This document shows, one piece after another, positions 10,947 through 21,068 of a DNA stretch of 64,000 nt. The position numbers and the translations under genes were made by a program. This DNA is from Oscarella lobularis. Lineage: Eukaryota > Porifera > Homoscleromorpha > Homosclerophorida > Oscarellidae. Where the stretch lies: NCBI RefSeq assembly GCF_947507565.1, contig NC_089175.1:3027733-3091732 (forward strand). The letters are read 5' to 3'. Every line of letters begins with the position of its first letter. Position 1 is the stretch's first letter. Under the pieces are notes generated by a model. That model made no database searches and was not told the DNA's origin. It saw nothing but the letters and a program-made list of their open reading frames with translations.

Positions 10947-13545
10947 GTGCCTTCTTCCACTTTCACTCTTTTCGAGGCCTTTCCGCTCAGTTCGACGCGA
11001 GTCGATTTGGGGTGGTCGCCGCCCGTCGACGACGGCGGCTCGCCTATTCTCGGCTACTACATTTCCGTGCGTCAGAAGGGAAAGTGGGAGCCGCTGGGCA
11101 ACGGTCGCTTGACCGAAACCGTCTTTCAAGCGTCCGGACTGGAGCCGGGTAAGAAGTATCGTTTCCAATTGATCGCGGAGAATCGAATCGGAAACAGCAG
11201 CGGCGCGCTGACCGAGACGACGACAAAGGAAGGCGGTGAGACAAAGAAAAAACAAGTGTTCTGAATATATATATTTTGTAATTTTTATTTCTCCAGCTAA
11301 ACCCCCTGTCGCGCAGAATTTCCACGAAATTCAAACGACGGCACGAACGGTGACGCTTGGCTGGACGTGGCAGTGGCCGTCGTCGTCGTCCGATAAGCTT
11401 TTCTTTCGAGTGAGCTATCGAAAGAACGGCGAAACGACGTGGTCTCGATCGGGTCCCTTCGAAACGAGAACAAAGGAATATCTTCTCACCGGCTTGGATT
11501 CGGAGACGACGTACGAAATGAGACTGATCGCGTATAACGACGAGGTGGAGGGAGATCCGTCGCTGTCGATCGCCGTTCGAACGAACGGACAGAACGATCC
11601 CGTGAAAGGCGAGTTCGAAGACAAGGATGAAATTAAATTCGTCAATTTTTTTTTGTCCTCCAGCTCGATTGTCGCCGCCGACTCTAACGACGGCCTATTC
11701 GACGCGCGCGGAATTCACGTGGGCGCCGATCGGCGACGCTTCTCCCGGCGCCGTCGCCTATTTGTTCTTGTATCGCGTAAAAGGCGCGCAAGACTGGATA
11801 CCCAAGCGAATCAGCGATCTCACGGACTCGACGTACCAGCTGAGCGATTTGAAGCGTAATACGACGTACGAAGTCACCATGGTACTGGAATACGGCGTAA
11901 AGGAGAACGGCGAAAGCGACGTCGGACCCCAAAGCACGATTCTCGTCTTCACGACGACCAGTACGATGAGACCATAGAGCGTACGTACGTTCCAACTACA
12001 TATACGAATTTTTTTTTCAGATGTCAAAACGCTCAGCAGTAACGGAGAGCAGATGTTTATCATTATCGGTGCCGTGTGCGGCGTTGCGGTGATTATTTGC
12101 ATGGTGATCGTCTGCCTGTGCTGTCGCGCGAGACCGGGATCGAAACGTAAGGACTTAGATCCACGAGAGCCAAGTGCTCCTATATAACATTCCTTTTAGA
12201 AAACGACGACGTGATGTCTGTCCCGGGCGAATGGTGTCCAGGAACGTGAGTAAAGTGGAATTGACTGTTGGGGAGCTTTTTCAAAGAGCTCTTTTTCCTT
12301 TAGCTACGCGGCGAACGGTATTCTGCAGGCGCGTACCGGCTCTCTCGCCGAAATTCAACGCGAACGGCCGACGGTGCCGCCCGTGACGTCGTTTCCGCAA
12401 TCCATTCCCATGACGATGATCAACTCGACGGCGACGGTCACAGAGCGATGTCAGATTGCCGGAGCAGTGGCGTCTCCCGCGCCGCCGGCTGGCGTGCCGT
12501 CGGCTGTCGTCGCACCGTTCACGCCAGCGAGGGCTAAAACCCCGTCCGATCACGTAATCAAAATATTGATTTAGACTGGACAACTCCCTCTATTTCTTTC
12601 TGTATTTCAGTTGCCGCCCTATGAGCCGACCGAAGACACGCTGCGTCGACAACAGAACGCGCCCGTCGTCGATCCTCTGCCGCCTACCCCGAGCGTGCAA
12701 TCCTACCATTCTCATCGCGAGGAAAGACCCCATTTGCCGTCGGCATCGAGCACGACAACCGACATCGCGAAACAAGACATTGAATCGCAAACCTCGCACG
12801 TAAGAAAAAAAGAAAAAGCGTAGTAGTATCAATCAATCAATACCTGACGGAAATCGCCTTATAGATCCAATCCCTTGAAGCGTTGGACGAATACGCCGAC
12901 GAATTGCCGCCTCCGCCGCCGCCCGTAACGGAAGACGACGACGACGGTAAAAAGGACAACGGCAAAAAAGACGACGTCGTCGTCGACGGCGGCGGCGGCG
13001 GCGGCACTAGCAATTCCACGCGACGACCGTCCATGGGTTCTCTGCCAGAAAACGACGAAGAAAACGACGCCGATCGAGAGATGTCGCCGCCGCCGTCAAG
13101 AGGCCGACAGCAACAACAGCAGCAGCCGCAGCAACAGAACGGCTTTCCTCGTCCGCCGTCGAATCATTCGAACGGCTCGGCTCATCGAGCCGCGTCGCCT
13201 ATTGGCGCTCTTCCGCCGTCGTACGGGATGCCGGACATGCAATCGGTCGGCGCCTCGTCCGGTCGTCCCATGTCGACGATGAGCGGCAATCGGCCGCGGC
13301 ACCATCGACGACGACGCAATCGAAGTCACAGTCCCGGTCATCATCGATCGCATCGGCGGCGGCATCAGCTGTTGAACGGCGGCCCCGGCGGTTTGCCCAT
13401 GAAGACGCTGTCGCCGGCCGCGTCGCAGCACGGTTCCGTTGGATCGTGGAGACCGCCGCCGATGTCGGGGACCGTTGAAATTGCTATCGATTTGCCGCCG
13501 CCTGATTTGTCGGCTCCGCCGCTCACTGAACATACAATTGTTTGA
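8294..13545 (+). CDS. Robo-like type I receptor: 3 Ig + 5 FN3 + TM + long proline-rich tail
   Basis: Thirteen exons keep frame: 8294-8351 (signal peptide), 8811-9101, 9561-9827 and 9877-10152 (Ig), 10268-10861 (two FN3), 10948-11235, 11297-11608 and 11664-11960 (FN3), 12021-12146 (membrane segment MFIIIGAVCGVAVIICMVIV), 12200-12245, 12304-12553, 12611-12799, 12865-13545. The intron at 11609 appears to use a GC donor (AAG|GCGAGT). The ~390-aa tail holds LPPY (WW ligand), ELPPPPPP (EVH1/Ena-VASP ligand, as in Robo tails), an acidic/lysine block, poly-Gly, poly-Gln, an Arg/His-rich block (13290-13370) and a C-terminal HTIV PDZ ligand. This fits cytoskeletal control by a guidance or adhesion receptor. 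Domain number differs from bilaterian Robo (5 Ig + 3 FN3), so the name is only descriptive. Confidence 0.9.
10912..10944 (+). repeat. (CT)n polypyrimidine tract at a 3' splice site
   Basis: A pure CT run ends in CTTAG at 10947, directly before the FN3 exon at 10948. It acts as the polypyrimidine tract of that acceptor. A shorter CT run precedes the acceptor at 10267. Confidence 0.9.
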
Positions 13546-13670
13546 AATATGCATATGCAATTTAGTTCTAAGAGAGATGCGTTGTGTTATTCTAGTTGCT
13601 TGCTGTGGCTTTTAAATCAGTATGTACAAACGAAATTTCATGCGCGTACGGGATTCGACCTCTTCCACGA
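13546..13670 (+). repeat. 3'-UTR segment with a diverged second copy at 20862-20990
   Basis: The stretch starting ATTGTTTGAAAT (last codons plus 3' UTR of the Robo-like gene), then TTAGTTCTAA, GAGAGATGCGTT, GCTGTGGCT and TACGGGA.TCGA, recurs in the same order and orientation at 20862-20990. The copy starts inside the final codons, so a 3' gene end was duplicated. Confidence 0.6.
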
Positions 13671-13711
13671 AGTCATCTTGCACTACACAAATATTTTTTT
13701 CAATGCAAAAA

Positions 13712-13717
13712 AATAAA
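13712..13717 (+). terminator. Poly(A) signal AATAAA of the Robo-like receptor
   Basis: AATAAA lies 167 bp after the stop codon on the plus strand in an A/T-rich stretch, followed by several AATAAAT-like words to about 13790. Confidence 0.55.
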
Positions 13718-13799
13718 TATTATAAATACATAAATAATTAAAACAAGTAAAAATGTGTTAGTTGATATCTAAAAGAAGCAAAAATAAATTAATGTTAAC

Positions 13800-14241
13800 A
13801 CATTTATCCGAGATTTTCTTACCGGGATAATTGATTTGCCCCACCTTGCCGTCATCGCCAAAGCCACCTTTCGCCGTCGCCGTCCATCGCCATCGTCCCG
13901 TCCCGTCCAAACTTATGTCTCGCCAGGTGTTATCGATCGATTGATTGATGATTAGCGCGAACCGAGAAAAAAAAAGAAAGAACCGTTATAGACGCAGTCA
14001 ACATAGAGAGGATACATGTTATTTGAGCGAGAGAGGCTGGGGAAAGCAAGCACTGCACCTATCCCCCCTTCCCCGCGGGATGGGACTCCTCTACCTCTAC
14101 CTTTCTACCCTTTATCTACCGGCATCCTACCCCTAGGTTCCTCTACTACCTCCTAGCCTCCCCTTCTAATTTCCCACTACTGTGCTTGGCTTGCTCTCCC
14201 CAGGAGTCCCGCAACCCCCTAACTTTAGGTCTAAAATATCG
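13800..14241. other. Intergenic, no recognisable gene
   Basis: Contains a C-rich pyrimidine stretch (14060-14215). Open frames are short and without features. Confidence 0.4.
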
Positions 14242-14244
14242 TAC

Positions 14245-15472
14245 CTGAATTTTTTTGTTGATGTTTTTCTTCTCTTTCCGTGACTTTCTAACGAGGAATA
14301 TACCATATACAATTATATTTATTTCAATAATAATAATTAGTACTTTCAAGGTCCTGGAAGTTGCAGACGATAGTCCGTTGCGTTCGCAGTAGTCATCTCT
14401 TCCTTGAGCGCTTGAGCAGTTCCGGTGGCATCTACAAATAAATAATAAATAACGAGTAGGAAATTTTTTGGTTATTTGAACCTGGCAAATGACGGCATTT
14501 CCGACTTGGCATCCAGGGAGGCTTCGGTTGCGCGCATTGAATAACACCTGCGCCCTGCGTCGTTCTCTAGCATCGACGCAGACTGAAATGGTGCATAAAT
14601 ATTTCTATGGGCAAAACGAACATTAGCTTACTCGAGTAATACTATAGATATTACTTACATAACCCGATGCAAGAACAACGGGTACGGCGGACCGTTGTCC
14701 TCGAGACGTCACGTGCGTTTTACGTGACGTCGATGCTGCCGTTTTGCAAAGGCCTTGATTTTGGCCTTATTTCATATGATCATAAGCAAGGCCTTCGCTT
14801 TCACTTTGCTTATGGCCAATAAAGTATGCATCCTACAAATAGAAACAGCTCATTGCTTAGCTAAACTTTAAAATGCCATTGACACTTACTGCAAAGCCTG
14901 GTAAGAACACCAGCTGCGGCTATGACTAGCCGTTGCTATGGACAATTGTCACGTTGCGTGGATTCCAACGTGAAAATTCAAGGCCATGGTTTTGGGCCTT
15001 AGTCTCATATTATATCCTATGAAGCAAACACTCTTTATAATCACATGTGGTAAATATATAGCAATTCATACCTTCCCATAGCCTGATAAAAAATCTTTTG
15101 CTTTACACGTTGGGCATCTACCAAGGCCTTTGTGTTCTTGGCCTTGCCGTGTGCTTCTCACCAGGACTGTCGTCATAAGCAAACATTTTTCTAGGAGTAG
15201 TACACGAGTAAGACAAAAAATAAATTAAATATTTAGCTCTAACCTGCGTTTGCTGTATGACGAGCCGAGGTCATCAGCGGGCCGCCGTCAAAACTTGGGC
15301 CACTCACTAAAAAATTGATTAAAAATCAATACCCACCCAAACAGTAAAAAATTACCTGATGACCACTTCACGACATCTTTTTCGTCATCTTCTTCCCCGA
15401 CGCACTTGTCCCTCGACGGATGACCCTCTGCGCTTGCGACGTCGCTCTTGGCCAACTTCCCGCTTTGCTCTA
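14245..15472 (-). CDS. Possible broken or partial gene fragment with spliceable exons
   Basis: Three exon-like blocks join in frame on the minus strand: 15472-15356, 15306-15244 and 15190-15072, with good AG/GT borders. They encode an acidic stretch (EEDDEKDVVKW) and a CPTC motif. Farther down, 14431-14245 encodes a Cys-containing stretch, then a hydrophobic run (VLIIIIEINIIVYGIFLV) and a Lys-rich end, suggesting a membrane segment. The two blocks between (about 14680-14830 and 14890-15060) look like degenerate copies of the 15072-15190 exon but have stops in every frame. I recognise no family. This may be a decayed or mis-modelled gene; the low confidence reflects that. Confidence 0.25.
14690..15190. 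repeat. Three diverged copies of a ~150-300 bp unit
   Basis: Blocks at about 14690-14790, 14920-15030 and 15110-15190 share AAGGCCNNNGNTTTTGGCCTT-like cores followed by CATAAGCAA or TATGAAGCAA, and each core is itself an imperfect palindrome. The first two also carry a GTCACG(T)...ACGTGA inverted pair. The copies are diverged and only one is open as an exon. Confidence 0.45.
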
Positions 15473-15739
15473 CTGAAAAAATACGTTAAACAAGAAAATG
15501 ATTGCTAATTTTAAGTATTTCTTAATTATTTCTTATATTTTTAATTTACATTTAAACCTGTTGGATGACTTCGTACTGACTCCTACCGAAAGTGCGTCGA
15601 CGTCATAAAAAGAAACATATTAGATTTCAGATTTGTAGAAATAAACTGTTTTAATTTAAGACAAACGAGATTGCCACATTACAATTACAATACTTGCTAA
15701 TTACGCTAAATTAAATTACCTTCACCTTCCATTCCAACT

Positions 15740-16130
15740 TACCGTGCAGAAGAACCCACCAGGGACCCGCCCGCACCACACCGTGTCACCCACCGGGGAG
15801 AAAGGGAATTTGGGCTGCAACCGTGCACCGCCATCCCACCGTGGAAAAGATCAAACCACCGGGGAAGGGAAAGAGAACGTGGAACTAATCTATCGAATTC
15901 GCGATACCGTATACGTGTTTACGTGGCACCCACCGGGAGAGGGAATGTGCTGCAACCGTGCACCACATCGAACCGTGCTGCAAATAATTATCAAAATAGA
16001 AGCCACCCGGGAAGGGAATTTGCTGCGCCACGCACTACTATTAATTAAAGTACTAGTGCTCACCGGGAAAGGGAATTGAGCACCAAAACAACAGGGGCAA
16101 GGGAAATGAGCAACAAAACGGCAGACCAAA
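15740..16130. repeat. Degenerate tandem repeat (CACCGGGAAAGGGAA type)
   Basis: The core CCACCGGG(A/G)GAAAGGGAA recurs about seven times, in several cases followed by (T)TTGCTGCAACCGTGCACC. Spacing varies from 20 to 100 bp. Apparent frames here are repeat translations. Confidence 0.7.
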
Positions 16131-16499
16131 CGGTAGGGCACTATGCTATTTATATATTGAGTTGGCTACACCAATACGTTTTTTACGCCGTTATTTAATA
16201 TTATTACCCCACTGCTAAGGTATGCTTGCTAAACCGAATTAATTATTTAATTAATTAATTAATTAAAACTGCTGGAAAGCATACCGCACTTTCCCCCTTA
16301 CAAGTTAAAATACTGACGGTGCCTCTAACCCCCTTATTCTATCTATGGTCACCTCCCCCCTCTTCCCCCCGCCCTTTCCCTCCCCCCGCTTCCCGCTTCC
16401 CCCCCACCTTCCCCTCACACCACCCCTGTACTTCTTACCCTCCCTACATATCCATCCTATTCAAACACAACAAAACACACATCAAAATATACAACACAT

Positions 16500-17360
16500 A
16501 GTAGACTACTTTCCTAAAAGACAGGTTAGCTTTTGTGGCGTAACTAAAATAATTAAAACCTAAAATACCTCACAATCCATTGACCTAAATGGAAACCTAG
16601 TACATTACTTCCTAAATGGACCTAAACATTTTCCTAGTCTAAAACCTAGTACATTACTTTTCTAAAAGACGGATTAGTCACGTGGTTTAAACAATTAAAA
16701 CCTAGACTACCTTTGTAAATCCATTGACCTAAATAACGAAAATGGAAACTAGTACACTACGTTCCTACTCTATAACCTAGTACACTACTTTTCTAAAAAA
16801 CGGATTAGTCACGTGGTTTAAACAATTAAAACCTAGATTACCTGTAAATCTATCTAAATACTGGAAATAAAAGCCTAGTACATTACGTTCCTACTCTAAA
16901 ACCTAGTACATTACTTCTCTAAAAGACGGATTAGTCACGTGCTTTAATTAATTGAACAATTAAAACCTAGATTACCTCGTAAATCCATTGACCCAAATAT
17001 GAAAACCTAGTATATTACGTCCTAATCTAAACCTAGTACATTACTTTTCTAAAAGACGGATTAGGTACAATTTAAACCTAAAATTCGGATTAGGTATGTA
17101 ATTTAGACCTAAAAGACGCATTAGGGACGTGGTTTAATTAAAACCTAAAGTACCTCAAATCCATTGACCTAAAATATGGATTAGGCACGTGGTTTAAATA
17201 GTTAAAACCTAGAGTACCTAGGAAATCCATTGACCTAAAATATGGATTACGTACGTGGTTTAAAAAATTAAAACCTAGAGTACCTCGTAAAATCCATTGA
17301 CCTAGATAATTATCCTATAATCTACAATCAACCTAGATTACCTCAGAAATCCACTGAGAA
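16500..17360. repeat. AT-rich satellite, ~100-130 bp unit
   Basis: The words AAAACCTAG(A/T), TACATTACTTTTCTAAAA, GACGGATTAG, TCACGTGGTTTAA, AATTAAAACCTAGA and AAATCCATTGACCTA cycle in the same order about seven times, with deletions. No coding capacity. An AATTAATTAA run at 16240-16266 lies upstream. Confidence 0.8.
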
Positions 17361-17967
17361 AATGGTCTAATGTGTGTGGCGGCTGCCAGCTACATGTTAG
17401 GGGTCAGGCCTAACTAAACTATAACCTATCTCCTGCTCTCTCACCTTAGAGCAAATTGGAAAACGCCCTACCTACTGACAGCCGCCCTAAACCTTAAATG
17501 CAAGGGATGCGTGGACCCGTGCATGACTATCATAGTTATGCATACGCAAAGGTAAGCTGCGCGCCGGCGCAGATCAATAATGCAGTCCCCACTACGTTCT
17601 CTGCCACGCACATAATTGTTTGATTTTGATTATTGATTAGCTGTATTTAATTTGATATTACTATTATCTACAACTATTTCACGGAGGCGTACGTGCGCGC
17701 GGGGTCAAATATGCGTACATGTGGTAAGAGTGTGAGGATTAAGCATCATGCTGTTAACCGCCGCCGTCAGGCACACGAGCGCCCTCCCGCCCCCTGTGCG
17801 CTACGACTCGGGCCTTCTGACAGCGGCAACGTGCAATTCGCTTAGATGCGTCGCGACAGAGAACCCCGCCCTTATGCGAATGCCTACACCACAGGGGCCC
17901 GTAGCTACGAAGAAGAACCTGAAGCGATGAGACTTCCCTTGCTACCTCTTCGTCTACATCGACTTCG
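17361..17967. other. Intergenic, no recognisable gene
   Basis: Follows the satellite. One 60-codon plus frame (17748-17930) has no supporting feature. Confidence 0.4.
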
Positions 17968-18752
17968 TCACTTCCGCTTCGGCCGTTGGCCCAGTCTTTG
18001 ACAGCTGTCGGAAGAAGAGAACAATAATTAGATTTGGCACCCTCGGTCGCAATGTGTCGACTTACGAACGACGAGCGACGAGTGAAGCGATGTCCATCCG
18101 TTGCGCGTCGATCGTCCGCACAGCGCTACGACCTATACGCACAAAAAAAGCACGATTAGTTCATTGAATCTAAGCGCGACGCTAAGCGACCTACCGACGC
18201 GCACGCCACGCGGCGCCGTCTTCCTTCGCCGGGGCGCAGTCCTTCGCAAAGGACTGCACGGGACTCGCTGCAAGAGAGAGAAAGCGCCCAATTAGTTCGA
18301 GTGGCTACGAAATCGCGTAATCTAGCTTCACTTACCGGTCGGCTCCGCTGTCCCTTCCTCGTTCGTTGGCTTGCGGAGGCCCGCCTCGCGGCGGTGCGCC
18401 TCTTCTCGGCTGCCCCGCGAAGGAAGCAGCTGCGTGGCGCCTTTGCGAGAGAGCGGACCAGACCGTCCGCTCCGTTCTGCGCTTCAGCCGAGAATGACGC
18501 ACAGATTGAGAGGTCGACGTTTATGACGAATTGGAGATGGTGCGAATTCGCGTGCACAGCATGTCTTCCGGAGTGTGAACGACTCACGTGATGGCGAATT
18601 CGGCATCTCCCCCGGTCTGCATCCGCTACAATCGAACGGCGTTCGACGATAGAGACTTCGCTATCGTCGATTCTCGAGCCGCGTTTCGTCGGTTCTCGAG
18701 CCCAGACGAAATCGCAGACGCACCCATCACGGAAAGTAGATCGTGTGAACAT
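17968..18752 (-). CDS. Hypothetical basic protein, 4 exons, ~197 aa
   Basis: A minus-strand model keeps one frame from ATG 18752 to a stop at 17968 through exons 18752-18336, 18267-18195, 18132-18066 and 18004-17968. Each has a fair acceptor and a GT donor (GTAAGTG, GTAGGT, GTAAGT), and exon phases agree. The product is Arg/Ser-rich with no recognised domain, signal peptide or membrane segment. The exon 1 region is CpG-rich, which favours chance open frames, and alternative frames of exon 2 are also open. Treat as a candidate only. Confidence 0.3.
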
Positions 18753-19687
18753 TTGTAGGGGTGGAACATTTGACGTGTGAAAACTAATCAGCGAGCTCGC
18801 GTGCTCGCGCGCTCACTCGTACGCGGCCTCCGCGCGTTCGCTACTTTGCGATTGCGTGTCGCAGTGCATTCAGATCAAAATCGCGCGCCGCGTGCGAGTA
18901 GAGAACGCTTCAGAACTCCGCGCTTTTGTTGATCGCTAGGTGACGCGCCGACAGACGTCGATGCGGATCAAGATATCGCGCCACGTCCAAACCATATAAG
19001 GAAGTGTGAATGCGTGTGTAGTCAAACTGCTGCACGTGAACTCACGTGAACTCGCGTGAGCAGTCTGCGTGTGCTCGCTTTTCTAAAACAAAGGATTTCT
19101 TCTCCCAAATAAGTCTAAAGAGCCATCGGAGACATTTTTGACCAATGCAGTAACGTAATTCTCAAGAATGAGCCTAAAACCTCGAGTCACATGTTTATTT
19201 AGCGTGCGGTACCACAACTTTTCATTTGTTTTGTCCTAAAATCGGGCCAGCTTCGAACAACCAATACCACGAAATGAATCTAGAACTACTAGGTACGAGT
19301 TTAGGAAAGTAAAATCGAGATGGGCTCCCGTTCGAGGAACTCGTCACCAAATCAAAACCCAACGCTCTCCTCGTCCTCTAGACTCGCTCAATCACAGCTA
19401 TCCGGAAGAAAACAACATGACGCCTAATTCGGAGCAGCGGGAAGCGACTCATCGAACGTAGACGAAAATTTCGATCAAAAATGCGATAAATTCAGTGAGT
19501 CATCCGGCTTTCGCTTTCACGCTGACATTCATGGGAACTAGCAAAGCCGAAAGTCATGAAGACCGGCGATAAAGCTGCGAATGCGGCTTCTAAAACAGGC
19601 TCCTCTTCCGCTGGAGGCTGGGGAAGGATTTCTCTGTAGCAGCGCAACGAACCAAGCAAGGATGGAGTGTACAACCTGCTGGGTTAG
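18753..19687. other. Intergenic region
   Basis: CpG-rich at the left (18780-18970), with an ATATAAG element near 18994 and repeated CACGTGAACTC words near 19030-19060. No coding region could be supported. Confidence 0.4.
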
Positions 19688-19694
19688 TATATAT
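19688..19694 (+). promoter_or_regulatory. TATA box (TATATAT)
   Basis: TATATAT lies 70 bp upstream of the start codon at 19758, with a CAGTACACTT initiator-like word between them. It is one of the few clear TATA boxes in the window, and position and orientation fit the small secreted-peptide gene. Confidence 0.5.
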
Positions 19695-19757
19695 TGAGCG
19701 GAGTCACGACAGTTTATCAGTACACTTCCGTGCAGTGGCCCATTATCTATCAGCACG

Positions 19758-20120
19758 ATGACGAGACTTTTGTTCTTCTATTCGATTGCTGTCGCCGTAA
19801 TCATCAGTTCCTTCTGTCAGCTATGCTCCGGCGGATGGCCCCAACCAGTGGAACGTATGAAAACTATTGAGATGGCAGATTGCCAGTGCCAGGCTCAAAT
19901 GTTGTCTTTTTTTAGATGATGAAGTTTCTGTAATTCACCGAGAGTGGCTTGGTCTCCGTCTCATAGCCATTTTTGTGTTTAATATAAAGTCTTCACATCG
20001 TCTTCCTTGCTTTGTATTTCCTATTCTCAAGGATGTTCCAAATGGGGCTTTGTTGGCCAAAAACCTTGGTGGCAAAAGAAGCTCGGATGGGTCTACAAGA
20101 GAGGCAATAAATCGACATGA
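19758..20120 (+). CDS. Candidate small secreted cationic, Trp-rich peptide
   Basis: Exon 1 (19758-19854) encodes a strong signal peptide (MTRLLFFYSIAVAVIISSFC) and ends phase 1 at a GTATGA donor. Splicing to the acceptor at 20031 (long pyrimidine tract, CTATTCTCAAG) gives a short tail rich in W, K and G, including KWGFVGQKPWW, stopping at 20118-20120. An alternative acceptor at 19915 (TTTTTTTAG) gives a longer, different frame ending at 20163. A second short frame, 20117-20239, is Cys-containing (GCRKIC) but out of frame with the first. The exon 1 model is good; the rest is uncertain. A host-defence or signalling peptide is speculation. Confidence 0.4.
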
Positions 20121-20249
20121 ATTTAGACCTCAATCCGTCTCAAGACACCAATCCAGCCTGTAGCCAATTATTTGGCATCGACCAGAAATCAAAAGCAGGA
20201 TGCAGGAAGATTTGTCTCAAAATCAGGATTTGATACACCAACAAACAAG

Positions 20250-21068
20250 TCAATCATCTTGGGCTAACGGACACCTGCAATTTTGGTGAAAGTAAGACTC
20301 GACCTTCATTTTGCAGGTTGGACGTATCTATTAAATATCTTTTTGTGTGTTAATATTCTACTCGTTTTTTAATTAATTAAGCTGAATCCTCACGTACGAC
20401 GTAGACTCACAAATATATATATATATAATATATATACTGCATATGTATTGATGTGCTCTATAGCATTAGTATTAGTGTGCGGCATCTTTCTAGGTTTCCT
20501 CATAACGTAGACAAAAAAGATCATTTCGCGAAGACTCGTGTGGCATAACTGACGTGTGAATCTTCGTTGTGCGTTTTTGCTCCACAGTTGTTGACTCTTC
20601 AAAACACTCTTGTGTTCTCTCTTTATGATGGGGAAGGAAAAGTTATAAGACGTTGGGCATAAGTTTCTCTTACAGTGAACAAGGTGGGAGAGAGCTCATT
20701 ACGACATAGATTTATTAGACCTCCCTAGATATTTTTTCAATACATTGCGAGGCATTTCTGGTTCAAACTAGTACCATACATATGACTACTGTATGTCTAT
20801 GTAGAACCATCATACACTGTACTATCATAGGAAGATTTGTACCAAATTTTTTTCATACGATTGTTTGAAATGTGGTTAGTTCTAAAGAGAGATGCGTTCT
20901 GTATAGAACAGTGCTGTGGCTAAAGTAGAAATGTAGGTCCGTTCATCATTCACCGTTATACGGGACTCGAGCTTTCTCTACACTCTCTCACTTCTCTTCT
21001 TCAAATTCCACTAGGTCACTCTCGTCGTCAGCAGTACCTACACTGTCTGTACTCAAGCTTGTTTAGGA
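20250..21068. other. Intergenic region with a copied 3'-UTR segment
   Basis: AT-rich, with an (AT)n run at 20408-20430 and the diverged copy (20862-20990) of the Robo-like gene's 3' end. No gene was seen before the start at 21069. Confidence 0.5.

Noticed and set aside
8294-13545. Naming this gene ROBO
   Set aside because: The tail motifs are Robo-like, but domain counts differ (3 Ig + 5 FN3) and no orthology test was possible.
16500-17360. CRISPR-like regular array
   Set aside because: The units drift in length and sequence throughout with no constant repeat and unique spacers, and the DNA is eukaryotic. It is a degenerate satellite.
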